A DNA stretch of 64,000 nt, from the NCBI GenBank assembly GCA_961205875.1, contig OY540821.1, positions 15,438,001-15,502,000 of the forward strand, in the 5' to 3' direction. The notes under the pieces are model-generated. The model was given only the letters and a program-made list of their open reading frames with translations, ran no database searches and was not told where the DNA came from. The stretch's first letter is position 1. Each line of letters starts with the position of its first letter. Origin of the DNA: Sialis fuliginosa (taxonomy: Eukaryota > Arthropoda > Insecta > Megaloptera > Sialidae). A program made the translations under genes and the position numbers. Shown here one piece after another: positions 13,749-24,764 of the stretch.

Positions 13749-14159
13749 TCATTTGAACTGTACGATACAACATGGACTTTAAAAGCCTCTAATTTGGGAA
13801 AAAGTGAAACAGTCCTCTAATGGAAAATATTTCTCGAAAAATTAAAAGAAAATTTACAAAGGTAACTTTTATTTATCATCTTTGTGGCATATCAATGTGA
13901 AATTGTAACTTTAATTAATATCTGAGCTATACAGAAACTTATGTGCAAAGAATTATAATTTAATTCACACGTTTTGACATCGACTAACAGGGAAATCTGT
14001 TATTAGGCGATTCATATTTTCAGGTCGCTTTAACAAACCTTTAATGATGATGTCAGGTTTATATAATTCTTCTATAAACAAATTAGTTTTTTAGTTGCAA
14101 GCTTGTTTCACTTTTACCCCATTTTTTTGGTGTTTCATATTTACCCCACTCGACCCTAC
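13749..14159 (-). repeat. Family E element, copy 2
   Basis: Reverse-complement match of 88-491. It keeps the terminus missing from copy 1: the right edge reads TTTACCCCACTCGACCCTAC, and just inside is a second GTTTCACTTTTACCCC block. The left edge is truncated at CATTTGAACTG, where it abuts family D copy D2. Non-coding. Confidence 0.78.
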
Positions 14160-14191
14160 ATTTGTATGTGAATTTTTCTTAGTTTGATTAA

Positions 14192-14503
14192 TATCCGGTA
14201 TCATAAAGGACCTAACAAATTTGTTAGCTAGCAAGCACTATCAGCTGAGATATCAAACTTATATGACAGTTCTTTTGGAGTTTGTTGAAGACTTTGACAA
14301 GTTTCGCGCACGCGTTGTAGGTAAATACAAACGGTATTAAAACAGTGGTGATGTTATGAAAATTATTTTGTACGGTCAAAGATGCCAACTGTGTTACAAT
14401 TAGTTGAAGTGTCACTGCTCTAAATTCAATAACTAATCCATAGATACTAGTATACCCCATTTGAATGTAATTGTTAGCTAGCAAATTTTGTTATGTTAGG
14501 ACA
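14192..14503 (+). mobile_element. Family A MITE, copy A2
   Basis: Begins TATCCGGTATCATAAAGG with TTAA immediately outside and ends ...GTTAGGACA with TTAA following. It is nearly identical to A8 at 59020 along its whole shared length (including GTTTCGCGCACGCGTTGTAG), so the two belong to a recent subfamily. The right arm carries a small deletion in the inverted repeat. The 86-codon minus-strand ORF across it recurs in A8 only because the copies are alike and is not evidence of a gene. Confidence 0.88.
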
Positions 14504-14619
14504 TTAAGTTAACTATGCCATAAGTGCAAATATCTTTACCTACACAATTAAATGGACTAAAAAAAACCCGCCAAAACGTGTAATAAGTCTCTTTAACATG
14601 TGAATAAATCCCGTCCAGG

Positions 14620-14880
14620 TAAAACTACTGTTTATGCGTCCAGACAATCAAACACTCGCTTTGGGCGCCGCAGAATCTCGACCACAGATTGTTTTAGAAC
14701 TGGTGTTGTGGAGGGAATGCCGCTTGCTCTCGCGCCTCGCTGACACCGCGTGCGTCCCCCGTGTCCCCCCCCCCCCTACCCTCATACACCCCCAGCCACT
14801 GCCGCGCTGTCCCACACGGTACGGGCCGCGTTCAAACGTACACCACGTGTCAAGAATGCGGACCTCGGGTAAAAATTAAT
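14620..14880. promoter_or_regulatory. GC-rich, CpG-containing island of unknown role
   Basis: A sharp compositional outlier: about 240 bp rich in C and CpG in a very AT-rich window, containing CGCGCCTCGCTGACACCGCG, a 13-C run at 14765-14777, and GGGCCGCGTTC. An 81-codon plus-strand ORF (14634-14879) spans it, but it is R/P/L-rich as expected from the composition and has no recognisable domain. Alternatives are a CpG-rich promoter or first exon, an enhancer, or a piece of GC-rich mobile DNA. No TATA box or splice signal is convincing. Confidence 0.35.
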
Positions 14881-14954
14881 GCGGTGACAAAGTTGAGATG
14901 TGAATTTTTGTGTTTTTGAGTTGTAATTTCAAAAGGTTATGTTTTTTGTTGATT

Positions 14955-15135
14955 TTAATCACGATTAGTTAATCAGTTGTTTTAAAACCATTCTAAAAAA
15001 CAATCACATTAATGATAAATTTTAAAAGGTACAAAATGATCATGTTTAGTAAATTGTTCATTTACAAATCGAAATTAAGTTGAGAATTAACATTAATCAT
15101 GGTTTGAAAACGACTGATTAACTAATCGTCGTTAA
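14955..15135. mobile_element. Family J foldback MITE with TTAA flanks
   Basis: A 173 bp element (14959-15131) between two TTAA tetranucleotides. The left arm has ACGATTAGTTAATCAG, then TTTTAAAACCAT; the right arm is its inverse (ATGGTTTGAAAAC, CTGATTAACTAATCGT). A TTAA duplication is typical of piggyBac-type insertion, though Kolobok and others also use TTAA. No ORF. One arm recurs alone at 8021-8065. Confidence 0.68.
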
Positions 15136-16146
15136 TTTTGCTTTATACGATCCAGGGTTTGTTTTGTTTTGGTTAAAAAAAACATAAACATACTATTTCA
15201 TTTGGTATACCATGTATACACCAAATTTTGTATTTTCAAATTTGATATGATAAAATAATCTAATTATTTTTTTGTTCTTCGATACTTTCGAATTTTAGCA
15301 CGTTTATTAGGTCATATGCCACAAAATATACATAAATATTTTTTGTTAATTTATCATAAGATCAACCGTTTACGAGATACTGGAAATCATCAACTTTTAT
15401 TACTGTTTCACAATGGGTTCTCCATATTTTAATAAAAAACTAATTTTAAACAAAATCACATTTTTTGCTTGAAATATTTGTCTCTATTTGATAATAAAAA
15501 AAATATAATAAAAATCCACAAAAAGTGTATAATTATTCATTATATTATTTTCACTAATCACGAAAAAAATGAACGTGAATATAAATATTACGTAGTAAAA
15601 TTAAAAATAAGAAAACATCATAATTTCACTATATTCATTGTATTTTGTGAAGAGAGTTACTTTGGCATTTGACCATGTCATATATAACACCATCAAAAAT
15701 TATCTTTCCAACATACAAAGACAAAACCCATGTTCACGTCATGTCCACAATAAAAACAATAAACTGAGACCATTGTGACTGTGTGACACACGTTTTAACA
15801 TAGCCTCGCGGCTGCTACCGCGTACATAGCCGGTTGATTGCCGGGGGACAAAGCTTACCTGTCCAACAAGATCATACCAATTATATCTCGGAGACAAAAC
15901 AAAACACTAACAGGTCCGGCGTTAATACTCTTATTTTTGTTATTATTTTCTTTATTTTATTTTCATTGATCAACAATTGAACATTACTACAACTCAAACA
16001 ATAAATATCCAGACGTTCTAGTGTATTCAACTAAAATCCTTAAAACTGACCCTCATATTTGCGCTGATTAGTCCAGCAGCAACTTCCCTACACATGTACA
16101 TTGTACAAACGCTGGTATAGTCATATCAACTTACTCAATATTCAAA
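15136..16146. other. Intergenic DNA with a small GC-richer patch
   Basis: No supported gene. About 15180-15740 is AT-rich and may be an old repeat. A less AT-rich, CpG-containing patch at about 15775-15920 (CCTCGCGGCTGCTACCGCG, then GCCGGTTGATTGCCGGGGG) has no match elsewhere in the window and could be regulatory or part of an unrecognised exon. Confidence 0.45.
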
Positions 16147-16652
16147 TAAGGTACTAGCACCAGTCTTGGATCATTAAATGATCCAAGACTAGTGCTACTA
16201 GGGACCCATCAATTATTGATCATTTAGAAATATTTCTTGATATTTGATACTGCCATTACTGAATCATAATCTATAGACACTTAACTGTAAAATAACCTAA
16301 TTTAATGGCAATCAGTCAATGAGTGCTCAAATGGTGGACATTTAAACTAATTAATTATTATATTATCATAGCATCTGCTTTACATTGTTTCAAAATATAC
16401 GATTCTTAATTTTGTAACATTTGTGTCGTATTACTAATCATTTTGTAATCATTAGCAAGTATCCATCACTGGTTTTAATAAGTCAAAATAAAAGACTGTA
16501 ATTTCAAAAAACAAATTATATTTGCAGACTTTGGTAATTAAATTGATTTAATAAAGAGGTAATAGTTTTATTAGTAATATAAGTTCATGAGAGTTACAAA
16601 AAATAAGTCCATTAATACCAAAAAAGGGGCCAAGACTGGTACCAGTACCTTA
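16147..16652 (-). mobile_element. Family D element, copy D3, with palindromic end
   Basis: Runs from TA plus AGGTACTAGCACCAGTCTTG to GACTGGTACCAGTACCT plus TA, in reverse orientation to D1. The interior matches D1 (ACTTTGGTAATTAAATTGAT, GGTGGACATTTAAA) with an extra diverged segment in the middle. The left end is unusual: AGCACCAGTCTTGGATCATT (16156-16175) is followed at once by its own inverted copy (16176-16196, one mismatch), making a hairpin terminus of about 41 bp. Confidence 0.82.
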
Positions 16653-16971
16653 TAGGCCAATAAATAATAATAATAATAATAAACGAAAATTAGTCAATTC
16701 TTTAAAATACTACCATATTGGAAATCATTAAAATTGAGACAGTCATTTTTATACACAATTAAGCGAACAAAAGTTAGTAAAACCGGGCTCAATTACATGA
16801 TTCATCCTTGGTTAACTTTGATGATTAATCATTGATCCAACAAAAATTAATCTTGAAAATATGGTATGCATTTTATATAGGAAGTATGTTAAATTATCTT
16901 TATTTTTTACTTCCAGAAGATTTTCATGATACATGTATTCTTTCTTGAACTAATTATAAAATTTTCATTAT

Positions 16972-17242
16972 TGTCCGGTATTATAATATCACATTCAAGT
17001 GAGGTTTCTAACCTATCTGACAGTTCTCCTTTAGTGGTATGTGAACACCAACGGTATTAAAACAGTGGCGATATTATGAAAATTATTTTGTACGGTCAGA
17101 GTCGCCAACTGTGTTACAATACGTTGAAGAATCATTGCTCTAAATTTCATAGCTAATCCAAAGATACTATCACAGAATTTATACCCCATTTGAAAGTGCT
17201 TGCTAGCTAGCAAATTTGCTGGCTCCTTTATAATACCGAACA
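16972..17242 (+). mobile_element. Family A MITE, copy A3
   Basis: From TGTCCGGTATTATAATA to AATACCGAACA. The right arm is intact, with GTGCTTGCTAGCTAGCAAAT; the left arm has lost most of the palindromic block. The interior matches A6 and A9 best (ACCTATCTGACAGTTCTC, GTACGGTCAGAGTCGCCAAC), defining a subfamily distinct from A2/A8. No clear target duplication. Confidence 0.85.
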
Positions 17243-17379
17243 ATGAAAAACTAAATAAGTAAATATGCAAACACTTTTGGAAGATTAACATTATTGTTTA
17301 AGAAAAATCTTTAATTTAAATGGGTTAATATTAACCCTTGCACTAATATACTATATAATATTATTATTAGCAGGTTAGT

Positions 17380-17640
17380 TTACTAAAACAAGTGACTTAT
17401 ATCGCTATTGTGCGGCGCTTAGTGTAGATTTAGTAGGCCGTACCTGCCTATTTAGCCTGGAACAGTTTGAGATGTAAGAGATCATCAAGTTCTTTCTAAA
17501 CGCGCTCATCACAGCGTCAGTAACCGGTATAATATGCAAATCCGTCCATCGGAAATGAGACCCGCGAACAACTCAATGCGTAGCATATACACGAACACTG
17601 ATTTCATCATAACTATTTGGGTCACCTCACACGATACACT
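17380..17640. promoter_or_regulatory. Candidate regulatory island with octamer motif
   Basis: Higher-complexity, non-repeated sequence with scattered CpG. It contains a perfect ATGCAAAT octamer at about 17534-17541, the classical POU-domain site, and CCGGTATAATATG just before it. No ORF. Regulatory function is inference. Confidence 0.25.
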
Positions 17641-17916
17641 TTGTATAATCAGATTGACATGACAGTTAATAATTGTACATGATTTTAATAAAATATTAGA
17701 CTGCGTTCATTTACATTTGGGTCATTCAGAAACAAAAACTAATATTATGTGATCTAATCAAAAAAATAATTTATCGGCATAATTTTGGTATTCAAAAATA
17801 AAATCGACGAAAACTGGAATTAGACGTTTTGAGATCAGAATAATGTCCAACTTTTGTCTACTTAAATAGATACAAAACCTATTGCAAATTGATCAACACG
17901 ATCTTGTAGAGCTATA

Positions 17917-18653
17917 CAGGGCCGTAACTAGAGGCTCTGGAGCCCCGGGGCAGCAAGTGACCGAGGGGCCCTTACTATATACAAAAATCTTCATGCTACC
18001 TCAGTCTACAATTTTTGCTTGATAATAATTTTAATGACCTTTTTTTTGTTTTCCCCGATTTTTATGCTGATCCGTTATAATTTTCAGTAAAAGTACTAAT
18101 TAAAAGCTACATTCTTTAATTTTTTCAGATTTTTTGAATTGATAGTTTAGATAATAGAGGGGGGATACCCTGATAACGTTATTGAAAAGCAAATGTATCG
18201 TGAATGAATGGTTAAATCAAAAGGTCAAGGGATATTTTTTGTTTCATTTTAGGAGACCTATCTAAAGACATCCCACTCAATGGGGTAAGTGAAATTTTTT
18301 TTTGAATATACTTCTCAGTCGATGGGAAGGGGGTCAAAAAAAATATTTTTTTTTTAAATCTCATCATTTTTGTTTCTTGGTTATCAATCTACGTCCGTAT
18401 ACTAAACGATAAGGGTTCCTTGTTGTTCTACTGAACCCTAAAAAAAAGGTTTTTTGAAATATAATGCGTCTTAAATATTTACTTTAATTTAATAAAAGAT
18501 TTGATTTTACGACATTTTACTAAATTAAGTAAAATTGATATCACCTCGTTAAAACTCAATTTCTATCGTCTAGTCTCAGTTCAAGACAATCTCGTCTCTA
18601 TCTTAATAACATTTCGAAACCAAAACCGATAAAAATGTAACCCTACGCCCCTG
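17917..18653. mobile_element. hAT-like element or remnant, CAGGGCCGTAACTAGA end
   Basis: The left end CAGGGCCGTAACTAGA and right end CTACGCCCCTG (inverse CAGGGGCGTAG) resemble hAT termini. The first 60 bp, rich in GGCCCCGGGG, recurs at 45830. No 8 bp target duplication is visible (GAGCTATA against ATAAGTTC), so the two ends may not belong together. Internal sequence 18090-18330 matches the repeat at 3400-3590. No transposase ORF. Confidence 0.45.
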
Positions 18654-20188
18654 ATAAGTTCATACAATCAAACAAAATGAATGATATGATAGTTAAAAAT
18701 TGTCCATGAACTTCTTCAGATATCATAACTTTAATTGGCAAACATTATTAGAATGTTTCTCTCTACATTTATTTGTGTTAATAAAATAATTAGAAATTGC
18801 TAGAGCATTGAGTTTCTTGAACTAGCTGTTTAATTGTTAATTAGTTAGGGCCTTGTAATTAAAACTAATGTGCAATTATAACGCTATCTGTGCCACATCT
18901 ACTTTATATTTGAGTAAATACTTCAAAAGAATCTTAGTTTTGATGTACAACACTGAATACTAAATGTCAAACAGACAAACACTTCCTTTTAATATTTAAT
19001 TTCATTAAACTAAATATAGTTATAATGCAATTAGATAAATTCTCTTTAATTTAAAAAAACCACCAAGTCCGCTATACATGTGAAATATACATACACATAA
19101 TTTTTTAATTTATTTACTTGAACCATTAAACTGTAACTATCATATTAAAACAAATAAACGTTTAGAATAATTGAACATCGGATGAATTTTAAACTAATTT
19201 GATATCCCGCAGAGAATTTTTGATATTTTTAATATTATTTCAGTTATAATGATGAACATTAAATCCAACATGAAATATTAAACTAGAAAAATTTATATCC
19301 TACACTAACGAGCAATTAAATATAAATTAAAGAAATTATAATTTAGGTGAGAAATTATTTAAGAATAATATAGCACAGTTTTCTTAATTGTATAATAGCC
19401 CCTAATGAAATATAGCTAGAGGGATGTTAGAAAATTTAATTTATTAATGTAAATTTACATAGTAATTGAGATTAGTAATTAATTACTGAAGGAATTAATA
19501 GAATACTAATTTAATTGTTATCGTAGATTTTTTATTAACAGACAATTAAAACTGGATTTAGATAATTGAATGCACTAATTTGAATAGTATTCTTGATTTA
19601 AATTAATGTAGTATCATCTGCTAAGGCTTTTGCGGTGATATTTTAAAACAACAGTAGACGCATTAAGATAAATAACTATATTTTACTTGATTAAAACATT
19701 TTTTTTTAAATAAATAATATGTTAAGTAGAAATCCTATTTAATTTATTGTATACTTATATAGTATTTTTTTTAAGTTTTGTATTGTTAGTAATTTCAGCC
19801 TTATGTATATTAAAATGAACTAAAACTGCGAGCTTTATATTATAAATGCTACAGAATAAATTAGCAATCACTTAAACAATAGCTAGAATATATAAAATTA
19901 TTCAGAACCTTTATATTGTTAATGAGATGATATTAAAGGAATGACACTAATTTCTCTTTTTGTTCATCGCATAAATGTTATTACAGTTTTCCTTTTATCT
20001 TATCCAGAAGTACATTATTCGTATTATTTATACATATATACATTTTAAACAATACAGATAAAATTACGTGGTCAGTGCAAAAAACTAACTTTCTTTATAA
20101 ATAAAATATTTTATTTGTAACCTACATTTGTAATAATCTTTTTTTTAGTTATTTTTGGGCACTTTAAATGTAAAATACAATCTATATA
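18654..20188. other. Intergenic AT-rich DNA, no gene seen
   Basis: No supported gene, RNA or repeat. Very AT-rich with scattered TAATTA strings, uninformative at this composition. Confidence 0.6.
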
Positions 20189-20478
20189 TTAATACCTACG
20201 TAAACATCGAAAATTGTCGTACGTTTTTTTTTAATATTAATTATAAAAGGAGGTGAATGAAACTTATATCATTCAAAAGGTACTGTGCCATAGATGTGCA
20301 AAAAATCATGTATGATGTTGCCGTTAAGGCAGGTAAAATAAAGTTAACACACACACATGATTTCTTTCTCGTTGTTTGCTTATTTCCCCTCACATCATTC
20401 AACAGCATAGCAATACTCCTAGCGCCACCAAGCGGCAAAAAATAAATAGTTTTGGGTTTCTGTCAAATGTAGAGAATA
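20189..20478 (+). repeat. Family G dispersed repeat, copy 1
   Basis: Matches 40971-41250 in the same orientation throughout: TTAATAC, AACATCGAAAAT, GAATGAAACTTATATCATTC, CATCATTCAACAGCATA and CTCCTAGC followed by CCACCAAG. Each copy carries an ORF of about 62 codons, but in different frames after indels, so there is no conserved protein. No tRNA-like A/B boxes are clear. It joins directly to the LINE/SINE-like tail H1, so G and H may be parts of one element. Confidence 0.72.
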
Positions 20479-20665
20479 TCGTTCAAAATCATCCACCAGA
20501 TTGTAATGATTTTTATATGGGACAAACTACTACCAAGTTTCATTAAAATCTGTTAAATGGTTCATGAATTGTGCAAAAGGATTTAGGATACAGACAGACA
20601 TTAAATGAATTTTTTTGTATTTACCTAAAACAGAAAGATCAAGATGAATTTTTTAAAACAGATCT
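20479..20665 (+). repeat. LINE/SINE-like 3' tail (family H), copy 1
   Basis: Contains ACCAAGTTTCATTAAAATC, then a GTTCATGAATTGTG block, ACAGACAGACATT and ACAGAAAGATCAA, in the same order as at 31452-31665. Sequence of the form CCAAGTTTCATNAAAATCGG followed by CAGACAGACA is common at 3' ends of insect non-LTR retroelements. No ORF. Confidence 0.6.
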
Positions 20666-22857
20666 ATTGGATATATGATAAAGAAGCTTGTTTATTTTTT
20701 AATTGCAATACTTTGTAAAAAAATTAAAACGTCACATACAAAAATATTAAATTAAAAATTACAACTTCACAATGTTGTTGAGTTAGCAAATATTTTAGAA
20801 ATGATTCACAGTCATGTATGTATGTAATTTATCGTTTAAAAACTATTTAACGTTTACAAAAGAGGGGAGGAGTTGAAGCCTCTGTACATAAGACAAAACC
20901 AGAATACGTTTAGTACCAAATATCATATATCCAATAAAAAACTAAAGAACATGATATCATGGCCATATAAATAAATTAAAAATGAAATTAAATATACAAT
21001 ATAAATAATCAAACCATTTTAAAAACAGCAGGCATAGTATATGTATAATAAATAAAACTGTCTTTGTTATTTTGAACTCATTCCAATATACACGTCTTTG
21101 TTTTTTCACTGCAGTATTAACACATTTACTGCCACACTAGAATATAGCTTGTCTTATTGTAATTAGAATTTCATTTTTAAATATTTGCAATAAAATTTTT
21201 CGTATACAAATGGAGATGTTACTAATGAGACAATCATAGTAAGTATGCAAGTCCAAGCTGATCAAAATGAAATAATTTTATTTTTTATAAAATCTAAGAA
21301 CAAATAAGGGGACATCTTCGTTTATTGTTATGCTTTTGTGATTTACAATGAATAAAACAATTATTTAATTATTAATAATATATTGGTAGTAGACTTGTTA
21401 ACTTTAAAGGGATAGTATCTTTATTAACATACTTCACATACTCCCATCTCTCTCTTACAGAGTACATGTTCACATATTTAATATACCCATTCCAACCAAA
21501 GTGCAATATCTTTTACAAATTATGTGCATATCCTTATTGCAAATGTTATGATTCTTTTTCTTCCAACTTTACCAATCTTGCTATTCCATCTCATTCATAT
21601 CTAAAGAGATATTGTACAATGTACATACTACATGTGGCTAAATAAATTAGTTTTAAAATGTATGTATTTTAATTACACGAGTATAAATTTAAGGAATGAA
21701 TGTAATACATATATCAAAGTATTTTAGTGCCTCTCTGAACCAATAAATACCTACTGGAAACTATGGGTAATCTGTTTGGAATTAGAAGCTTACAATTATT
21801 TTATTCGCCAGAAAGTGTTTTGGAAAAAATATAACGTTACAAATAATTATGACAGATATTCTTAATATATACATACATATATAAATAAAGCTCAACGTCT
21901 CTCTCTGTCTGTCGGTTAGTGCGCTGTTTTTTTTTAATTCAGAGATATGTTCTCTTGTTAGGTTATAGGATATATTTTGTTACGTTAGGTAACATAAAGA
22001 TTAAGCAGTGACGATAATAGTAAATCAAGTCGGAAAAAAGTTAGTTGCCAGCGCGTTCTTTTGCAATACGCTGCCTAAACTGTTAAATATTGAACAAAAT
22101 AATGTAGTAAAGAATTGTGTAGAGTCAAAAGATCTAAAATAATATATAGATATAGTATTTTATTAATTAAAATTTTCAGTATCAATATTTGAAAATGGAC
22201 AAAGACAAAAAAGAGTTAATTATGGGTAACTAAATATTGATAAATGTTAATTTGGGCTACGTGACAGTATCATGCGTGACACTAGCGGGGATGTTAATAG
22301 TATATCAGTGACACTTGCGGTCCTTTAATTTTACTTCATACATTATCCAGGTTTTATAATGACTTGTGTTTTTAATTATCTTAAGTATCACGAGTGTCGA
22401 TGTCAACATAAAAATTAAATAACTATTAGGGCTGCACACAAGACTTTTATCGGCTTCGTTCGAGAAATATTGAAAAATTGAATATTTGAAAAATATTGAA
22501 AAAAAAATACGTAAATTATTTTGCATCTCCATAGATGGTAACACTTGTTGAAGTTGTTGAACGGTGTAACTTATTTATAAATAAATTATGCAAAAACGTG
22601 TAGTTTGTTTTGTATAATAATATGTCCTGGAGAACTCTTCTTGTTTTTAACATATTATCTTCAATATCTTAGCGGCCAAAATGCATATACAAATATTTTG
22701 TGTATATTGTACAAGTTTATATGTATGTAAGTTGTACGACAATGATAAATAGCTAAATTACCGATTGCATCGACGTGTTTTTATTAATTTATGAACTTAG
22801 AAATAAGACATATGCATAGTTATATTTTGCAAAATACAATATATACAATTATAAGTG
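20666..22857. other. Intergenic AT-rich DNA, no gene seen
   Basis: No supported gene. About 21430-21640 is pyrimidine-rich with TCTCTCTCTTACAG. CTCAACGTCTCTCTCTGTCT lies near 21891. A 79-codon minus-strand ORF (22305-22544) has no recognisable domain. Nothing else stands out. Confidence 0.55.
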
Positions 22858-23902
22858 AAATTTTTAATAAGGGAAGCATATTTTGTCTAAATGTTTCATA
22901 CCAGTAAAATGGGTTTATCGAATCCTCCCCATCCTATTAATAAAAAAAACGCTACGCCACTGGTTTTATCTACAATTACATAGTGTTTATTACTGATTAT
23001 ATAGTAAATTAATGATCTTACGTCTTATTTTCTTGTATTTCAGTCGATATTTGTATGACGAGTTGAAGTTCACACAGGAAATTTCACTAAAAAATTTTGA
23101 ATTTTTGATTTCGTTAAAAGTATGTTTATTGTATAGAAAATGACGTGAAAATTTGAACTGTTCAAACCGCAGGTCTGTATCTCAAACCGTTCTCGAGATA
23201 TAGCCTCTCAAAGTTTTAGTTTTTTCAAATTTTTGGAGAAAAAAGGTCATAACTTTTGAACGTGTGGTCGGAATTGATTTTAGTTGACGGATTTGGAATC
23301 AGCGTGTCAAAATCTATATAAAAACATGTATAATACTTTAAAATTCGAAAAAAAAAATTTCGTTAAAAATCGACATTTTTTTAAGGTATACCCCTTTGAA
23401 TTTTTTCGATTTTTCGCGAAAAAATTTTTCTCGAGTTTTAAGGTATTGTACATGTCATTATATAGATTTTGACATGCTGATACCAAATCCGTCCACTAAA
23501 ATCAATTCTGACAACGCAGTCAAAAGTTATGGCCTTTTTTCTCCAAAAATTTGAAAAAACTAAAACTTTGAGAGGCCATATCTCGAGAACGATTTGAGAT
23601 ACAGACCTGCGGTTTGAACAGTTCAACTTTTCACGTCTTTTTCTATACAATAAACATACTTTTAACGAAATCAAAAATTCAAAAATTTTTAGTGAAATTT
23701 CCTGCAGTGAACTTCAATTCGTCATAGAAATATCGACTAAAATACAAGAAAATAAGACGTAGAGGTATTATAGTTTTATAATTGAGCGTGTCAATTAATA
23801 TTAAATGCAATTTTTTATTTTTAAATATTATGTTTTGTATTAATTTGCCCATAAAGTAAGGGAAACACTGCTTCCCCTGCTTCCATGGACGCTTCACCAC
23901 TG
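22858..23902 (+). mobile_element. Family C palindromic hAT-type element, copy C1
   Basis: Matches C2 (52753-53868) from GTGAAATTTTTAATAAGGG to the right end GGACGCTTCACCACTG. A palindrome of about 745 bp fills the middle (about 23019-23763): each arm carries TCTCGAGA(T) with AGGTCTGTATCTCAAA and TTTTTCAAATTTTTGGAGAA. The outermost left 12 bp are lost, so no target duplication can be confirmed. The 50 bp centre (23365-23414) is the exact reverse complement of the C2 centre. Short mirrored ORFs in the arms are palindrome artefacts. No transposase. Confidence 0.85.
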
Positions 23903-24089
23903 ACAAATTTATAGGTAGGTACTTAATAATTATAAAAAGTAGTTTTTTAATGCAGATAATATATTTAGTTTTAAATACTTAATTTAATTTCATATGTACT
24001 AAGTACATATTTGATTCTCAAGTCTTATTCAAAATAAGATAATTAACACGAAAATTACAATCGAATAAAATCTGCAAATCTATTTTGCA

Positions 24090-24290
24090 AGTTCACAACT
24101 CCGCCGCAGTACGCGCATGCGCACTTAATGCAAATTAAGTGCTTGTTTCTGATCGTAATCAAATAATTTTTAAATTATTACCGAAACAGATAAGCGGATA
24201 TTTATTGCAATATACATTTCACCAACATCAGTTCTCGGAGTTTTGTTTTCGCGCTATTTTACAGAGTTGTAATAGAGTAACTTCAATGCA
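24090..24290. promoter_or_regulatory. Candidate promoter or enhancer: NRF-1-like palindrome
   Basis: Contains GCGCATGCGC at 24113-24122, the consensus for NRF-1 (fly Ewg), overlapping a perfect 22 bp hairpin at 24121-24142 (arms GCACTTAAT and ATTAAGTGC, spacer GCAA). AGATAAG (GATA type) follows at about 24188, and CGCGC lies near 24250. NRF-1 sites are usually promoter-proximal in animals, but no coding exon is recognisable nearby. A promoter role is inference. Confidence 0.35.
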
Positions 24291-24764
24291 ATTGGACTAG
24301 AACTCATTAAGATATCATAAATCCTATTTTTAGACGGTTTTAAAATAATACAATAAAATTAATTGTCGGTTGTTTTTTTGCGGAAAAAAACGACTTTTCG
24401 AAATTTTTATGTAAAGATTATCTTTCGTGACCATATGTGCAGGGTAGTATATTTTATAATAACATATCCATTCGTCGTTGACAGTTTTTGTTTCTCATTT
24501 ATTTTTCTTCTTCGTGTTAAATATTCAAAGTCAATGCTGAATTTTGAAAAGATATTTTTTAATTGATTTTATTTATTTGTATTTTTTATCATTTATTTTA
24601 TTTTTATTTCTATGTGACGCCAACCCACTTGAATCCATTCCACTCAATTGATAGCATAAAAGTAATACCTCATAAGTAATAACTCATTGAGACTATCAAA
24701 AATTACTTATTCACAAGTAATCCGAATAGCACCAAAATCAATAGGTCTGGAGTACTCACTAAGA
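24291..24764. other. Intergenic AT-rich DNA, no gene seen
   Basis: AT-rich sequence with a 67-codon plus-strand ORF (24363-24566) lacking any recognisable domain. The AAGTAATACCTCATAAGTAA stretch near 24661 is a short imperfect repeat. Nothing else supported. Confidence 0.5.

Noticed and set aside
17917-18653. Confident hAT call from CAGGGCCG and CAGGGGCG ends
   Set aside because: The flanking 8-mers do not match and internal sequence is shared with another repeat, so only a tentative feature was kept.
20257-20445. Possible small conserved protein in family G
   Set aside because: The second copy (41023-41211) is open in a different frame because of indels, so the peptide is not conserved.
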